DNA from: Paractinoplanes deccanensis
GTDB lineage: Bacteria > Actinomycetota > Actinomycetes > Mycobacteriales > Micromonosporaceae
Assembly: GCF_016862115.1 (NCBI RefSeq)
Contig: NZ_BOMI01000033.1
Coordinates: forward strand, 1-64,000
Direction: 5' to 3'
DNA: 64,000 nt
The notes beneath the pieces were generated by a model. The model was not told the origin of the DNA, made no database searches, and was given only the letters and a program-made list of their open reading frames with translations. Both the position numbers and the translations under genes were made by a program. This document shows, piece after piece, positions 24,088 through 32,345 of this stretch (the stretch's first letter is position 1; each line of letters begins with the position of its first letter).

Positions 24088-27000
24088 ATGCGCTTGGTCC
24101 GCATCACGTCGGTGCTGGCCCTCGCGGGTGTCGCGGCCTGGTCCGCGCTGCCCGGCGAGGGCCTCGCCGCCGCGCAGACCCCCGGGCCGGCCGCCGTCAC
24201 CGCGGTGGCCGGCCCCGCCTTCGCCGCCACATCCACGGCGGTCACCCTCATCACCGGCGACACCGTCCGGGTCCGCTCCGTCGCCGGGCAGACCACTGTG
24301 GACGTCGACCCGGCGCCCGGCCGCGAGAAGGTCCCGTTCGTCACCGCCGCCGCGGGCGGCAGCGTCCGCGTGATCCCCGCCGACGCGGCGGGGCTGCTCG
24401 CGAGCGGGCGGCTCGACGAGCGGCTCTTCGACGTGGCCACGCTGCTGCGGTTCGGCTACGACGACACCCGGCGCGGCCTGCCCCTGCTCATCGAGGGCGC
24501 CGCCCGGCCGGCCGGGGCCCGCGTCACCAAGGCGCTGCCCGAGGTCGGCCTCACCGCGTACGAGCAGAACCGCGACGCCCCCGCCGAGCTGTGGCGGAGC
24601 CTGACCGACGGCGGCACGCTGCGCTCCGGCGTCACCAAGGTGTGGCTGGACGGCCTGCGCCGGCCCACGCTGGACGTCAGCGTCCCGCTGATCGGCGCGC
24701 CCGCCGCCTGGGACGCCGGGCTCACCGGCGCCGGGGTCAAGGTGGCCGTCATCGACAGCGGCGTCGACCTCGCGCATCCGGACCTCGCCGGGCAGGTCGC
24801 CGAGGCCGTCGACTTCACCGGCACCGGCCTCGGCGACCCGGTCGGCCACGGCACCCACGTCGCCTCCACCATCGTGGGCACCGGCGCCGCCTCGGGCGGC
24901 CGGTTCACGGGGGTGGCGCCGGGGGCGAAGCTGCTCAGCGCCAAGGTCTGCGTCGCCGAGGGCTGCCCCGAGTCGGCGATCCTGGCCGGCATGGCGTGGG
25001 CCGCCGAGCAGGGCGCCGCTGTCGCGAACATGAGCCTGGGCGGCACGGACACCCCGGAGATCGACCCGCTCGAGGCGGCCGTGCACGAGCTGACCGCGGC
25101 GTACGGCACCCTGTTCGTGATCGCGGCCGGCAACAGCGGCGAGGGCGGCGAGCTCACGATCGACTCGCCGGGCAGCGCCGAGGACGCGCTCACCGTCGGC
25201 GCGGTGACCAAGGCGAAGACGCACGCCGAGTTCTCCGGGCGGGGCCCGCGCACGGCCGACGCCATGGTCAAGCCGGACATCACCGCGCCGGGCGTGGGCA
25301 TCGTGGCCGCGCGGTCGTCCGCCAGCGACCTGTTTCCGGTGGACGGCTTCGAGTCGTACGCCTCGCTGAACGGCACCTCGATGGCGACGCCGCACGTGGC
25401 CGGTGCCGCCGCCCTGCTCGCGCAGCAGCACCCGCAGTGGCGCGCGGCGCGGCTCAAGGCAACGCTCACCGCGGCCGCCTCGCCGTCGGCCGAGCTGAAG
25501 CCGTACGAGCAGGGCTCGGGCCTGGTCGACGTGGCACGTGCCATCGGCCAGCGGGTCACGGCCGACCCGGTCGGTGTCGGCTTCGAGCGCACCACGGCGG
25601 CCCAGTCGCGCGTCGTCACGTACGCGAACGACGGCGCCACGCCGGTGACGCTGAACCTCACCGTGGCGCCGCTGTTCACCTTGAGCGCGCCGGCTGTGAC
25701 CGTGCCGGCGAACGGCACCGCCACGGTCACGGTGACCGCCCCGCCGAGCGCGGACCTGCCCGGCGAACAGCTCGGTGGCATGCTGACGGCGACTTCCGCG
25801 GGGGTACGGGTGGAGACGCCGATCGCCGTGGACATCGCCCGGCACACCCTGACCATCCGTACGCCCGGCGCGACCGGCGACGACCAGCGGTGGATCACCA
25901 CGCTCACCGACCTCGACCGCTCGACGGCGACCGCGACCGCGCACACCGGCGACAGCGCCCGGGTACGGCTGCGCGACGGGCACTACGTCGTGCAGTCCTA
26001 CCTGCTCACCGGCTCCGAGGAGGACCCGGAGATCACCTCGCTGGCCGATCCGGCGCTGGTGCTCACCGGCGACCGCACGATCACCATGGACGCCCGCGCC
26101 GCGAAGCCGGTCGCCGTCACCGTGGCCGACAAGAAGGCCGTGCCCACCTACAACGAGGCCGGCTGGACGATCCGCACGGCCGCGCCGGAGATCTGGGGCA
26201 GCAACGACCCGTTCGGCGTGCTGATGAACCTCAACTTCGCCCGCCTGCGGACCGGACCCGCACAGGGGTCGGCGGCCAAGAGCGGCTTCCTGTCGTACGT
26301 GACCGGCTCGTGGACCAGGCTCACCGACGGCTCCCCGGTCAACAGCCCGGCCGTCTACCGCGTCTACCTCTACGAGCGCGGCCGCATGATGGCCGGCAAG
26401 ACCAGCGCCCTGCGCGCGGGCGACTTCGCCACCGTCCGGTCCCAGGTCGGCATCGACGTCGCGGGGGTACGCGTGACGCGCCTCGCCGTGGCCCGGGCGC
26501 CCGGCAACTCGGCCGTGTTCAAGAGCCCGGACGGCCGTCAGTCGCCGTTGAGCTTCAGCTACGACGGGCCGCGCACCGTCGTCGAGTACTTCAACCGCGA
26601 CCAGCAGGCCGAGTGGCTGACGTCGAGCGCCCAGCTGGGATACACCAACTACGAGTCCGCGTGGACGTCGTGGCAGCCCGGCCGCTCGTACGACGTGAAG
26701 TGGGCGAACGGCGTCGTCGGCCCGGTCTTCCCGGAGCCCGACTTCGCCCAGCAGTTCGCGGCCCGCTACTGGGGTGACACCCTCGGCGGCCCCGGCCCGC
26801 TGCACGGCGACGGCAGCGGCCACGAGGGCTTCCGGTTCCCGCGCAACGGCAGCGTCGACGTGCGCATCTACCGCGACGGCACGCAGATCGCCCAGTCGGC
26901 GTGGACCCCGCAGGCCACCCAGGTGCCCGCCGCGGCCGGCTCCTACCGGGTGCACGCGGTCTTCCGCAGCGATCCGGAGTTCACCCGGTCCACGCTGGTG

Positions 27001-27375
27001 GACGCCGAGTGGACGTTCCGCTCCGGGCACGTCCCCGACGGTCAGGTGGCGCACCTGCCGATGACCGCGATCCGCTACTCCCCCGGCCTCGACCTGCACA
27101 ACGCCGCCCGGGCCGGGCGGCCGATGGCCCTGCCCGTCTCGCTCGACCGCCAGGTCGGCGCGGCGCCGGCGGCGACCCGCTCGCTGAGCGTCGAGGCGTC
27201 CTTCGACGACGGCAGGACCTGGCGGCGCGTGCCCACCGTCCGCACGGGCGAGAAGGCGGTCGCCCTGATCCAGAACCCGCGCGGTGCCGGCTTCGTCTCG
27301 CTGCGTGCCTCGGCGGCCGACACCGCCGGCAACACCACCAAGCAGACGATCATCCGGGCGTACCGCTATCAGTAA
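24088..27375 (+). CDS. Secreted subtilisin-like serine protease (S8 family), large
   Basis: Exported protease of 1095 residues, starting at the ATG at 24088 behind aaaggaga. The signal peptide is MRLVRITSVLALAGVAAWSA. A propeptide follows (to about residue 200, with VTLITGDTVRV). The catalytic domain has Asp223 (AVIDSGVDLAHPD), His254 (GHGTHVAS) and Ser431 (NGTSMATPHVAGAAALL), plus the oxyanion Asn (AAGNSGEGG). About 600 residues of beta-rich C-terminal domains follow, which usually bind substrate or the cell surface. The gene converges on the CHAT-protease gene. The order propeptide, S8 and long C-terminus is common in Actinoplanes-like genomes. The natural substrate is unknown. Confidence 0.92.
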   Translation: MRLVRITSVLALAGVAAWSALPGEGLAAAQTPGPAAVTAVAGPAFAATSTAVTLITGDTVRVRSVAGQTTVDVDPAPGREKVPFVTAAAGGSVRVIPADAAGLLASGRLDERLFDVATLLRFGYDDTRRGLPLLIEGAARPAGARVTKALPEVGLTAYEQNRDAPAELWRSLTDGGTLRSGVTKVWLDGLRRPTLDVSVPLIGAPAAWDAGLTGAGVKVAVIDSGVDLAHPDLAGQVAEAVDFTGTGLGDPVGHGTHVASTIVGTGAASGGRFTGVAPGAKLLSAKVCVAEGCPESAILAGMAWAAEQGAAVANMSLGGTDTPEIDPLEAAVHELTAAYGTLFVIAAGNSGEGGELTIDSPGSAEDALTVGAVTKAKTHAEFSGRGPRTADAMVKPDITAPGVGIVAARSSASDLFPVDGFESYASLNGTSMATPHVAGAAALLAQQHPQWRAARLKATLTAAASPSAELKPYEQGSGLVDVARAIGQRVTADPVGVGFERTTAAQSRVVTYANDGATPVTLNLTVAPLFTLSAPAVTVPANGTATVTVTAPPSADLPGEQLGGMLTATSAGVRVETPIAVDIARHTLTIRTPGATGDDQRWITTLTDLDRSTATATAHTGDSARVRLRDGHYVVQSYLLTGSEEDPEITSLADPALVLTGDRTITMDARAAKPVAVTVADKKAVPTYNEAGWTIRTAAPEIWGSNDPFGVLMNLNFARLRTGPAQGSAAKSGFLSYVTGSWTRLTDGSPVNSPAVYRVYLYERGRMMAGKTSALRAGDFATVRSQVGIDVAGVRVTRLAVARAPGNSAVFKSPDGRQSPLSFSYDGPRTVVEYFNRDQQAEWLTSSAQLGYTNYESAWTSWQPGRSYDVKWANGVVGPVFPEPDFAQQFAARYWGDTLGGPGPLHGDGSGHEGFRFPRNGSVDVRIYRDGTQIAQSAWTPQATQVPAAAGSYRVHAVFRSDPEFTRSTLVDAEWTFRSGHVPDGQVAHLPMTAIRYSPGLDLHNAARAGRPMALPVSLDRQVGAAPAATRSLSVEASFDDGRTWRRVPTVRTGEKAVALIQNPRGAGFVSLRASAADTAGNTTKQTIIRAYRYQ

Positions 27376-27455
27376 GTGACGCGCAGATACCGGCGATGCA
27401 GCCGGGCCAGGTCGTGCAGCGCCGCCGTGACCCGGCGGCGCTGCTCGGCCGGCAT
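27369..27455 (-). CDS. Possible 28-residue ORF after the CHAT gene
   Basis: An ATG at 27455, 15 bases past the CHAT stop on the same strand, opens a 28-codon frame with a helical, Arg-rich product (MPAEQRRRVTAALHDLARLH, then RRYLRVTY and a stop). A GGAG lies right before the ATG, closer than usual. It overlaps the end of the convergent protease gene by 7 bases. It could be a small extra gene, a relic, or chance. Confidence 0.25.
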   Translation of the reverse strand: MPAEQRRRVTAALHDLARLHRRYLRVTY

Positions 27456-27470
27456 CTCCGCGGCGGCGGC

Positions 27471-29927
27471 TCACCCCGTTCGGGACAGCCCCTCGGCCAC
27501 CCAGCCCGCCCAGTAGTACGGGTCGGGGTGGGTTTCGCGGATGGCGAGCTGCGCCCGGCGCAGCGCCGCCGCCGCGTTGCGCCCCTCGGCGAGCCAGCCG
27601 TAGAAGGCCGTCATCAGGTCGGCGGTCGCGGCGTCCGGCACCTTCCACAGGCTGCTGACGCAGCAGGCGGCGCCGGCCGCGAGCGCGGCGGTGCGCAGGC
27701 CGAGCAGGCTCCCGTCGGCGTGATCGACCGCACCGACTCCGGTCTCGCAGGCGGACAGCACGACAAGCTCCGTGCCGGCGAGATCCAGCAGCGCGAACTC
27801 GGTCGCCGAGACCATCCCCGAGCCCATCTCGGCGGGGGTCTCGCCGCCGCTCTGCCACACGTTGTAGCCGGCCAGGCAGAGCACCGACCGCGACGACGGC
27901 CCGGTCGGCCCGATCTTCAACAGCCATTCGCTCCGCCGTTGATACAGCGCCCTGCGGTCGTCCGGCATGCGGGGATCGCCGAGCACCGGTTCGCTGATCA
28001 CGACGCCACCGACGGACCGCATGACGGACAGCCGCGGCTCGGCCCGTTCCTGGTGACTGCCGATCGCGGTCAGGAACATGCCGTGCGTCGCCAGGTGCAG
28101 GATGCGCGGCGATCGCGCGGAGAGCAGGCGGTGCCGGGTCGCGTCCGGACCCGTCACCGGATCCGCGCCGATCATCGCAGCGACCGCGGCCGCCTCCCGG
28201 CCGGTGTTCGGCAGCGGCTCGGAGTAGGTGGGGAACAGGAAGTCGGGCAGGCTGTCCTCGCCGAGGTCGAAATCGGGATCGCCCAGCACCAGCGGCGGCC
28301 CGCTCGCGGGCCGGACGGCACCGTGACGCCGGGCGACGAAGCGGCCGCTGGGCACGAGCCCGACGATGTGCCGCTCGATGAGTGGCTCGCCGTCGGGGCC
28401 GGGCAGCAGCCCGAACGGCACCGAGCCCCACCGCCCGGTCGGCGCGATCATCAGACAAGGGCTCAGCTCGTCGTCCTCGTCGAAGATCCGCAACGCCACC
28501 GCGACGTCCCGCAGGCGCGCCGAGCGGTCCTCGTCCCCCTTCGGTGGCGTTCCGCTCAGCCGGACGAGCTCGACGATGCGCTCGTTCACCTCCGTCACCG
28601 GGCCGAGGTCGCGGTATCGGATCTCGCCCTCGGCGGGTAGCAGGATCATCGCGTAGTGCGCCGGCCGGCCCGGACGGCGCAGCGTGGTCAGCTCGACCAA
28701 GGTGCTCTGGTCGCCGAGCGCCGCCCGGACGGCGTCCACGGTGACGTGCGGGACCCACGGGTGGCCGAGGGCGAAGTGCAGTCGCACCTCCGCCTCGCCG
28801 GCACGCCGGGCGATCTCCGCCCGCGCCAGGCGCGCCTGCTCGATCGATGCCCGATCGGCGCCGTCGAGGTCGGCGCGAGCCAGATCCGCCCGCAGGCGGC
28901 GCACCTGCGCGGCTGTCTCCCCCGCTTGCTGAGCGGCGAGCCAGGCGGCGCCCTGCCGTTCGGCCAGGACACCCTTGCGGTTGAGCAGCAGGTTCATCAG
29001 CTCGACGGGAAGGATGCCGCACGTCGTGGTCACGGCGTGGCAGCCGAGGATCCACTCGAGCCGCTGCGCGAAGCCCAGGAACAGGTGTCGCGCCTCCTCT
29101 TCGCTGGCACGCGCCAGACGTCGCGGCAGGACCGCCGAGTCGAAGCGCTCGATGCGGCGGATCAGCGTCGCCACAAGATCAGCGTCGCCCACACTCGCGG
29201 CCGCGCGCAGCAGGACTGTCAGGAAGATGGGTACCTGCTCGACCTCCTCCGCCACGTCCAGGAGAGGCCGCATGAGGGCGATGGCGGCGTCCGGCCTGTC
29301 CCGGTACTCCAGCAGGAAGCGGCCGCGTTGCGTCGCGGCGGCCAGCCGGCCCAGCGGACTCACCCCCCGGCGCCGGGCGACCCGATGGGCGCGGCGGGTG
29401 AGCTGGTCGAAGAGCTCGGCGTCGCCGCGCAGCTCGGCGCACTCAGCGCGGTTCACGAGCCAGGTGAGGCGGTCGTCCCGGGCGAACGGCAGAAGCCTGA
29501 ACCGCTTGCCCGCCTCGGTGAAGTGCTGCTCCGCGTCGCGGAGGTGTGCCGAGGCCACCGTGTTCACATAGCCGCCACCCAGGTCGTAAGGCCCGGCTCG
29601 GCGCGCCAGATCCAGTTCGGCGAAGCCCAGGTTGTCGTAGGTGATCGCGAGCGCTCGGCGGCCCGGCCGGCGACGGGACCGCTCCGCCTCCAGCGACCGC
29701 AGCAGCCACTGCTTCGCCAGCGCCGGGTCTCCCCGGTCCATCGCCACCAGCGAGAGGTTGTTGAGGACCGCGGACCGCTCGCGGTGCCAGACGCCCGATG
29801 CCCCGTCGAGGATCGCGAGCGCATCCCGCAGGTGCCGCTCGGCGTCGTGCGGGCGGCCGGCAGCCCACAGTCGCATGCCGTTCTCGTTCGCCTCGAACGC
29901 GGACCGCATGGCACCGGGTCGGGTCAC
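27471..29927 (-). CDS. TPR-CHAT caspase-like protease
   Basis: Protein of 818 residues. The N-terminal half is helical with TPR-like repeats (NGMRLWAAGRPHDAERHLRD, then LNNLSLVAMDRGDPALAKQW). The C-terminal half is a CHAT domain, a caspase-like Cys protease fold. The dyad is visible: His615 in ILHLATHGMF and Cys727 in VVLSACETGVG. The rest of the fold shows SVPFGLLPGPDGE and VSSLWKVPD. CHAT proteins act as sensors or effectors in conflict and defence settings. The gene follows, after 6 bases, a small gene for an EACC1-like protein on the same strand, so the two are one unit. The start used is GTG at 29927; the ATG at 29909 is possible. Its cleavage target is unknown. Confidence 0.88.
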   Translation of the reverse strand: MTRPGAMRSAFEANENGMRLWAAGRPHDAERHLRDALAILDGASGVWHRERSAVLNNLSLVAMDRGDPALAKQWLLRSLEAERSRRRPGRRALAITYDNLGFAELDLARRAGPYDLGGGYVNTVASAHLRDAEQHFTEAGKRFRLLPFARDDRLTWLVNRAECAELRGDAELFDQLTRRAHRVARRRGVSPLGRLAAATQRGRFLLEYRDRPDAAIALMRPLLDVAEEVEQVPIFLTVLLRAAASVGDADLVATLIRRIERFDSAVLPRRLARASEEEARHLFLGFAQRLEWILGCHAVTTTCGILPVELMNLLLNRKGVLAERQGAAWLAAQQAGETAAQVRRLRADLARADLDGADRASIEQARLARAEIARRAGEAEVRLHFALGHPWVPHVTVDAVRAALGDQSTLVELTTLRRPGRPAHYAMILLPAEGEIRYRDLGPVTEVNERIVELVRLSGTPPKGDEDRSARLRDVAVALRIFDEDDELSPCLMIAPTGRWGSVPFGLLPGPDGEPLIERHIVGLVPSGRFVARRHGAVRPASGPPLVLGDPDFDLGEDSLPDFLFPTYSEPLPNTGREAAAVAAMIGADPVTGPDATRHRLLSARSPRILHLATHGMFLTAIGSHQERAEPRLSVMRSVGGVVISEPVLGDPRMPDDRRALYQRRSEWLLKIGPTGPSSRSVLCLAGYNVWQSGGETPAEMGSGMVSATEFALLDLAGTELVVLSACETGVGAVDHADGSLLGLRTAALAAGAACCVSSLWKVPDAATADLMTAFYGWLAEGRNAAAALRRAQLAIRETHPDPYYWAGWVAEGLSRTG

Positions 29928-29933
29928 CGGCGG

Positions 29934-30314
29934 CTACCGTCCCGCCTCGTCGAGGCTGATCCGCACCCGCACGCCGTCGGCGCCGGCCACCCCGTTCAGC
30001 GCGCTCTCGCACTCGGCCGCGCTCATCGGGGCGCGCAGCACCACCTCGGTCCCCGCCGGCACGGCGACCGTGACGGTGGCGCGCTTCTCCTCGGCGAACA
30101 CGCGCTCGGCCAGCTTGGCGGCGAACGGCACCGCCAGGGAGAACACGCCGCTGACGACCGCCACGGCGAGCCCCGGATCGATCCCGCGGTGCGCCGGGCC
30201 GCCCGCGTTCTCCACCGTCAGCTCCCCGAAGGCGGCGGCCTCACGCCGGAGCAGCCGGCCCAGCTCCCCCGGCGGAAGCCAGTCCGACTCCACGGTCAGC
30301 GCCCCATCAGTCAT
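29934..30314 (-). CDS. EACC1-like small membrane-associated protein
   Basis: Protein of 126 residues. It begins with a strand and a helix (LTVESDWLPPGELGRLLRRE), has one long hydrophobic segment (GLAVAVVSGVFSLAVPFAAK) and then the strands ATVTVAVPAGTEVVLRA with a helical end. This order resembles effector-associated constant component 1 (EACC1), a small protein encoded next to diverse effector genes in actinobacteria. I assign it by layout and neighbourhood, not by search. It is 6 bases before the CHAT protease gene. It may hold the effector at the membrane or keep it in check; both are guesses. Confidence 0.5.
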   Translation of the reverse strand: MTDGALTVESDWLPPGELGRLLRREAAAFGELTVENAGGPAHRGIDPGLAVAVVSGVFSLAVPFAAKLAERVFAEEKRATVTVAVPAGTEVVLRAPMSAAECESALNGVAGADGVRVRISLDEAGR

Positions 30315-30432
30315 GTCCTCGCCCTCTCACCGTGCCGCGTCGGCATGTCGGCGAGATCGTAGAGCGGACATTCCGGGCGCAGGGCGCGAACGGGAAGGCG
30401 ACGCGCCGGGCGTCACCCGCCCGGAGCGGGGC

Positions 30433-31461
30433 TCAGGCCAGCAGCTCCTTGACCCGGGGGATGACCTGGGTGCCGTAGAGCTCGATGCACCGCATCATCT
30501 GCTCGTGCGGCAGGGTGCCGGCCGAGTATTTGAGGTCGAAGCGCTGGATGCCCAGCTCCTTGACCGTGCGGGCGATCTTCTGGGCGACGGTCTCGGGGCT
30601 GCCGGCGTGCCAGGCGCCGTCCTTGACGTCGTGCTCGAAGCGGTCGCGGGCCATGGGCGGCCAGCCGCGCTCGCGGCCGATGCGGTTGAGCATGGTGCGG
30701 GCGTGCGGCCAGAGGATCTCGACGGCCTCCTCGTCGGTCTTGGCGACGAAGCCGGGGCAGTGCACGGCGACCGGCTGGTCCGGCCGGCCGAACTCCTTGA
30801 GCGCGTGGTGGTAGAGCTCGACGTACGGGGCGAAGCGGATCGGCTCGCCGCCGATGATGGCCAGGGTGAGGGGGAAGCCGAGGCGGGCCGCGCGGACCAC
30901 CGACTCGGGGCTGCCGCCGACGCCGATCCACGTGGGGATGCGGCCCGACGCGGTCTTGGGATAGACCTGCTGGTCGGTCAGCGGCGGGCGGACCGTGCCG
31001 GACCAGGTGACCGGGCCCTCCTTGAGGAGCTCGGCCATCAGATCGGCCTTCTCCTCGAAGAGCTTCTCGTAGTCGTGCAGGTCGAAGCCGAACAGCGGGA
31101 ACGACTCGGTGAACGAGCCGCGGCCCAGGATGATCTCGGCGCGGCCGTGCGAGACGGCGTCCAGGGTGGCGAAGCGCTCGAAGACGCGTACCGGGTCGTC
31201 CGAGCTCAGGACCGTGACGGCCGTGCCCAGCTTGATCGTCGAGGTGCGCGCGGCGATGGCCGCGAGGACGATCTCGGGGGCGGAGACGGCGAAGTCGTCG
31301 CGGTGGTGCTCGCCCAGGCCGAAGGCGTCGACGCCGACCTTCTCGGCGAGCACGGCCTGCTCGACGACGTTGCGGATCACCTCCGCGTACGGGAGGCGCT
31401 TGCCGTGGCTGTCGGCGGTGACGTCGCCGAAGGTGTCCAGTCCGAATTCCACCATGATCAT
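30433..31461 (-). CDS. LLM-class flavin-dependent oxidoreductase
   Basis: Flavin-dependent monooxygenase of 342 residues with the luciferase-like TIM barrel. It opens VEFGLDTFGDVT and has AEKVGVDAFGLGEHH, LGTAVTVLSSDDPVRVFE, GRAEIILGRGSFTESFPLFG and PTWIGVGGSPESVVRAA, all usual in this class. Substrate and flavin type (FMN or F420) cannot be told; the lack of a reductase nearby is common. It starts at 31461, one base from the smpB stop, so it is in the same operon as smpB and the small gene before it. An ATG at 31455 is an alternative start. Confidence 0.88.
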   Translation of the reverse strand: MIMVEFGLDTFGDVTADSHGKRLPYAEVIRNVVEQAVLAEKVGVDAFGLGEHHRDDFAVSAPEIVLAAIAARTSTIKLGTAVTVLSSDDPVRVFERFATLDAVSHGRAEIILGRGSFTESFPLFGFDLHDYEKLFEEKADLMAELLKEGPVTWSGTVRPPLTDQQVYPKTASGRIPTWIGVGGSPESVVRAARLGFPLTLAIIGGEPIRFAPYVELYHHALKEFGRPDQPVAVHCPGFVAKTDEEAVEILWPHARTMLNRIGRERGWPPMARDRFEHDVKDGAWHAGSPETVAQKIARTVKELGIQRFDLKYSAGTLPHEQMMRCIELYGTQVIPRVKELLA

Positions 31462-31462
31462 C

Positions 31463-31948
31463 CTACCGGCGGGTGTTGCCCTTCAGGCGGCGGCCCATCT
31501 CGCGGGCGATCTCCTTCTCGGCGTCGCGCTTGGCGAGGACCTGCCGCTTGTCGTACGACTTGAGGCCGCGCGCCATCGCGAGCTCGACCTTGGCCCAGCC
31601 CTCGCTGAAGTACATCGAGAGCGGCACCAGGGTGAGCCCGTTGCCGTCGCGCAGCTGGGACAGGATCTTGGCGATCTCGCCCTTGTGCAGCAGGAGCTTG
31701 CGGGTGCGGCGCGGGGCGTGATTGGTCCAGCTGCCGTAGCCGTACTCCGCGATGTGCAGCCCGTACAGCATGATCTCGCCCTCGTGCTCGCCCGCGAACG
31801 CGTCGACCAGCGAGGCGCGGCCCTCGCGCAGCGACTTGACCTCGGTGCCGGCCAGCACGATGCCCGCCTCGTAGGTCTTGAGGATCGCGTAGTCGTGCCG
31901 GGCCTTCTTGTTGGAGGCGATCAGCTTGTGCCCGGTGTCCTTGCCCAC
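31463..31948 (-). CDS. smpB: SsrA-binding protein
   Basis: SmpB of 161 residues. It binds tmRNA and brings it to ribosomes stalled on broken mRNA. The family blocks are all present: [50 protein letters not shown] and [18 protein letters not shown], with the basic C-terminal tail [15 protein letters not shown]. The start is the GTG at 31948. A 9-base gap separates it from a small gene upstream. No tmRNA gene (ssrA) was recognised around it in this window. Confidence 0.97.
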   Translation of the reverse strand: MGKDTGHKLIASNKKARHDYAILKTYEAGIVLAGTEVKSLREGRASLVDAFAGEHEGEIMLYGLHIAEYGYGSWTNHAPRRTRKLLLHKGEIAKILSQLRDGNGLTLVPLSMYFSEGWAKVELAMARGLKSYDKRQVLAKRDAEKEIAREMGRRLKGNTRR

Positions 31949-31957
31949 CCCCGGAAT

Positions 31958-32221
31958 CTACGGCACGGGGCGGCGCATCGAGTACGTGACGCTGCTCAAC
32001 CTGTGCGGCTCGTTGTGCACGTGCATCGCGGCCCGGTCGTACGCCTGCCACCCCGCCGCCCCGGCCCGGTTGAGGTGCCGCAGGTCGTCGTAGCGCTCGT
32101 CGGTGCCCCAGCGCAGCACGCCGCCCGGGTGGTGGAAGGTCGCTGTCCAGTCCATGAAGCGGTCGGCGCCGAGCGTGCCCGCGGCGCGGTATTCGAGGCG
32201 CGCGTATTCCCAGTTCGTCAC
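31958..32221 (-). CDS. Small protein of unknown function upstream of smpB
   Basis: Protein of 87 residues, MTNWEYARLEYRAAGTLGAD at the start, with several Trp and Tyr residues (DWTATFHHPGGVLRW, AGWQAYDRAA). It has no signal or membrane segment. The end (SVTYSMRRPVP) looks like a beta strand. The DUF4177-type small proteins begin in a similar way, which is a weak resemblance. It precedes smpB by 9 bases on the same strand and is likely co-transcribed. Confidence 0.65.
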   Translation of the reverse strand: MTNWEYARLEYRAAGTLGADRFMDWTATFHHPGGVLRWGTDERYDDLRHLNRAGAAGWQAYDRAAMHVHNEPHRLSSVTYSMRRPVP

Positions 32222-32345
32222 CCGACGGATTATTCACCATCAACGTCTGCTGTGGATCTCCCCTGAGATAACCCTGAGGTAGCCGTTCGGGGGCTTCAGA
32301 CCTTGACGGCGGTGGGCTTACGCTGCCCGCCGGGGGGAATTCATC

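Noticed and set aside
23323..29055. A 1910-codon open frame on the minus strand
   Set aside because: Only its last 190 codons (carbonic anhydrase) look like protein. The rest is antisense to the subtilisin gene or out of frame with the CHAT gene.
30433..31461. A true bacterial luciferase
   Set aside because: The fold is luciferase-like, but no luxB partner, acyl reductase or other lux genes are present. The family is wide and mostly non-luminescent.
31463..32345. A tmRNA gene next to smpB
   Set aside because: smpB and ssrA are often close, so the flanks were read on both strands. No tRNA-like ends or tag-peptide frame were found; the space holds a small coding gene and a short spacer.
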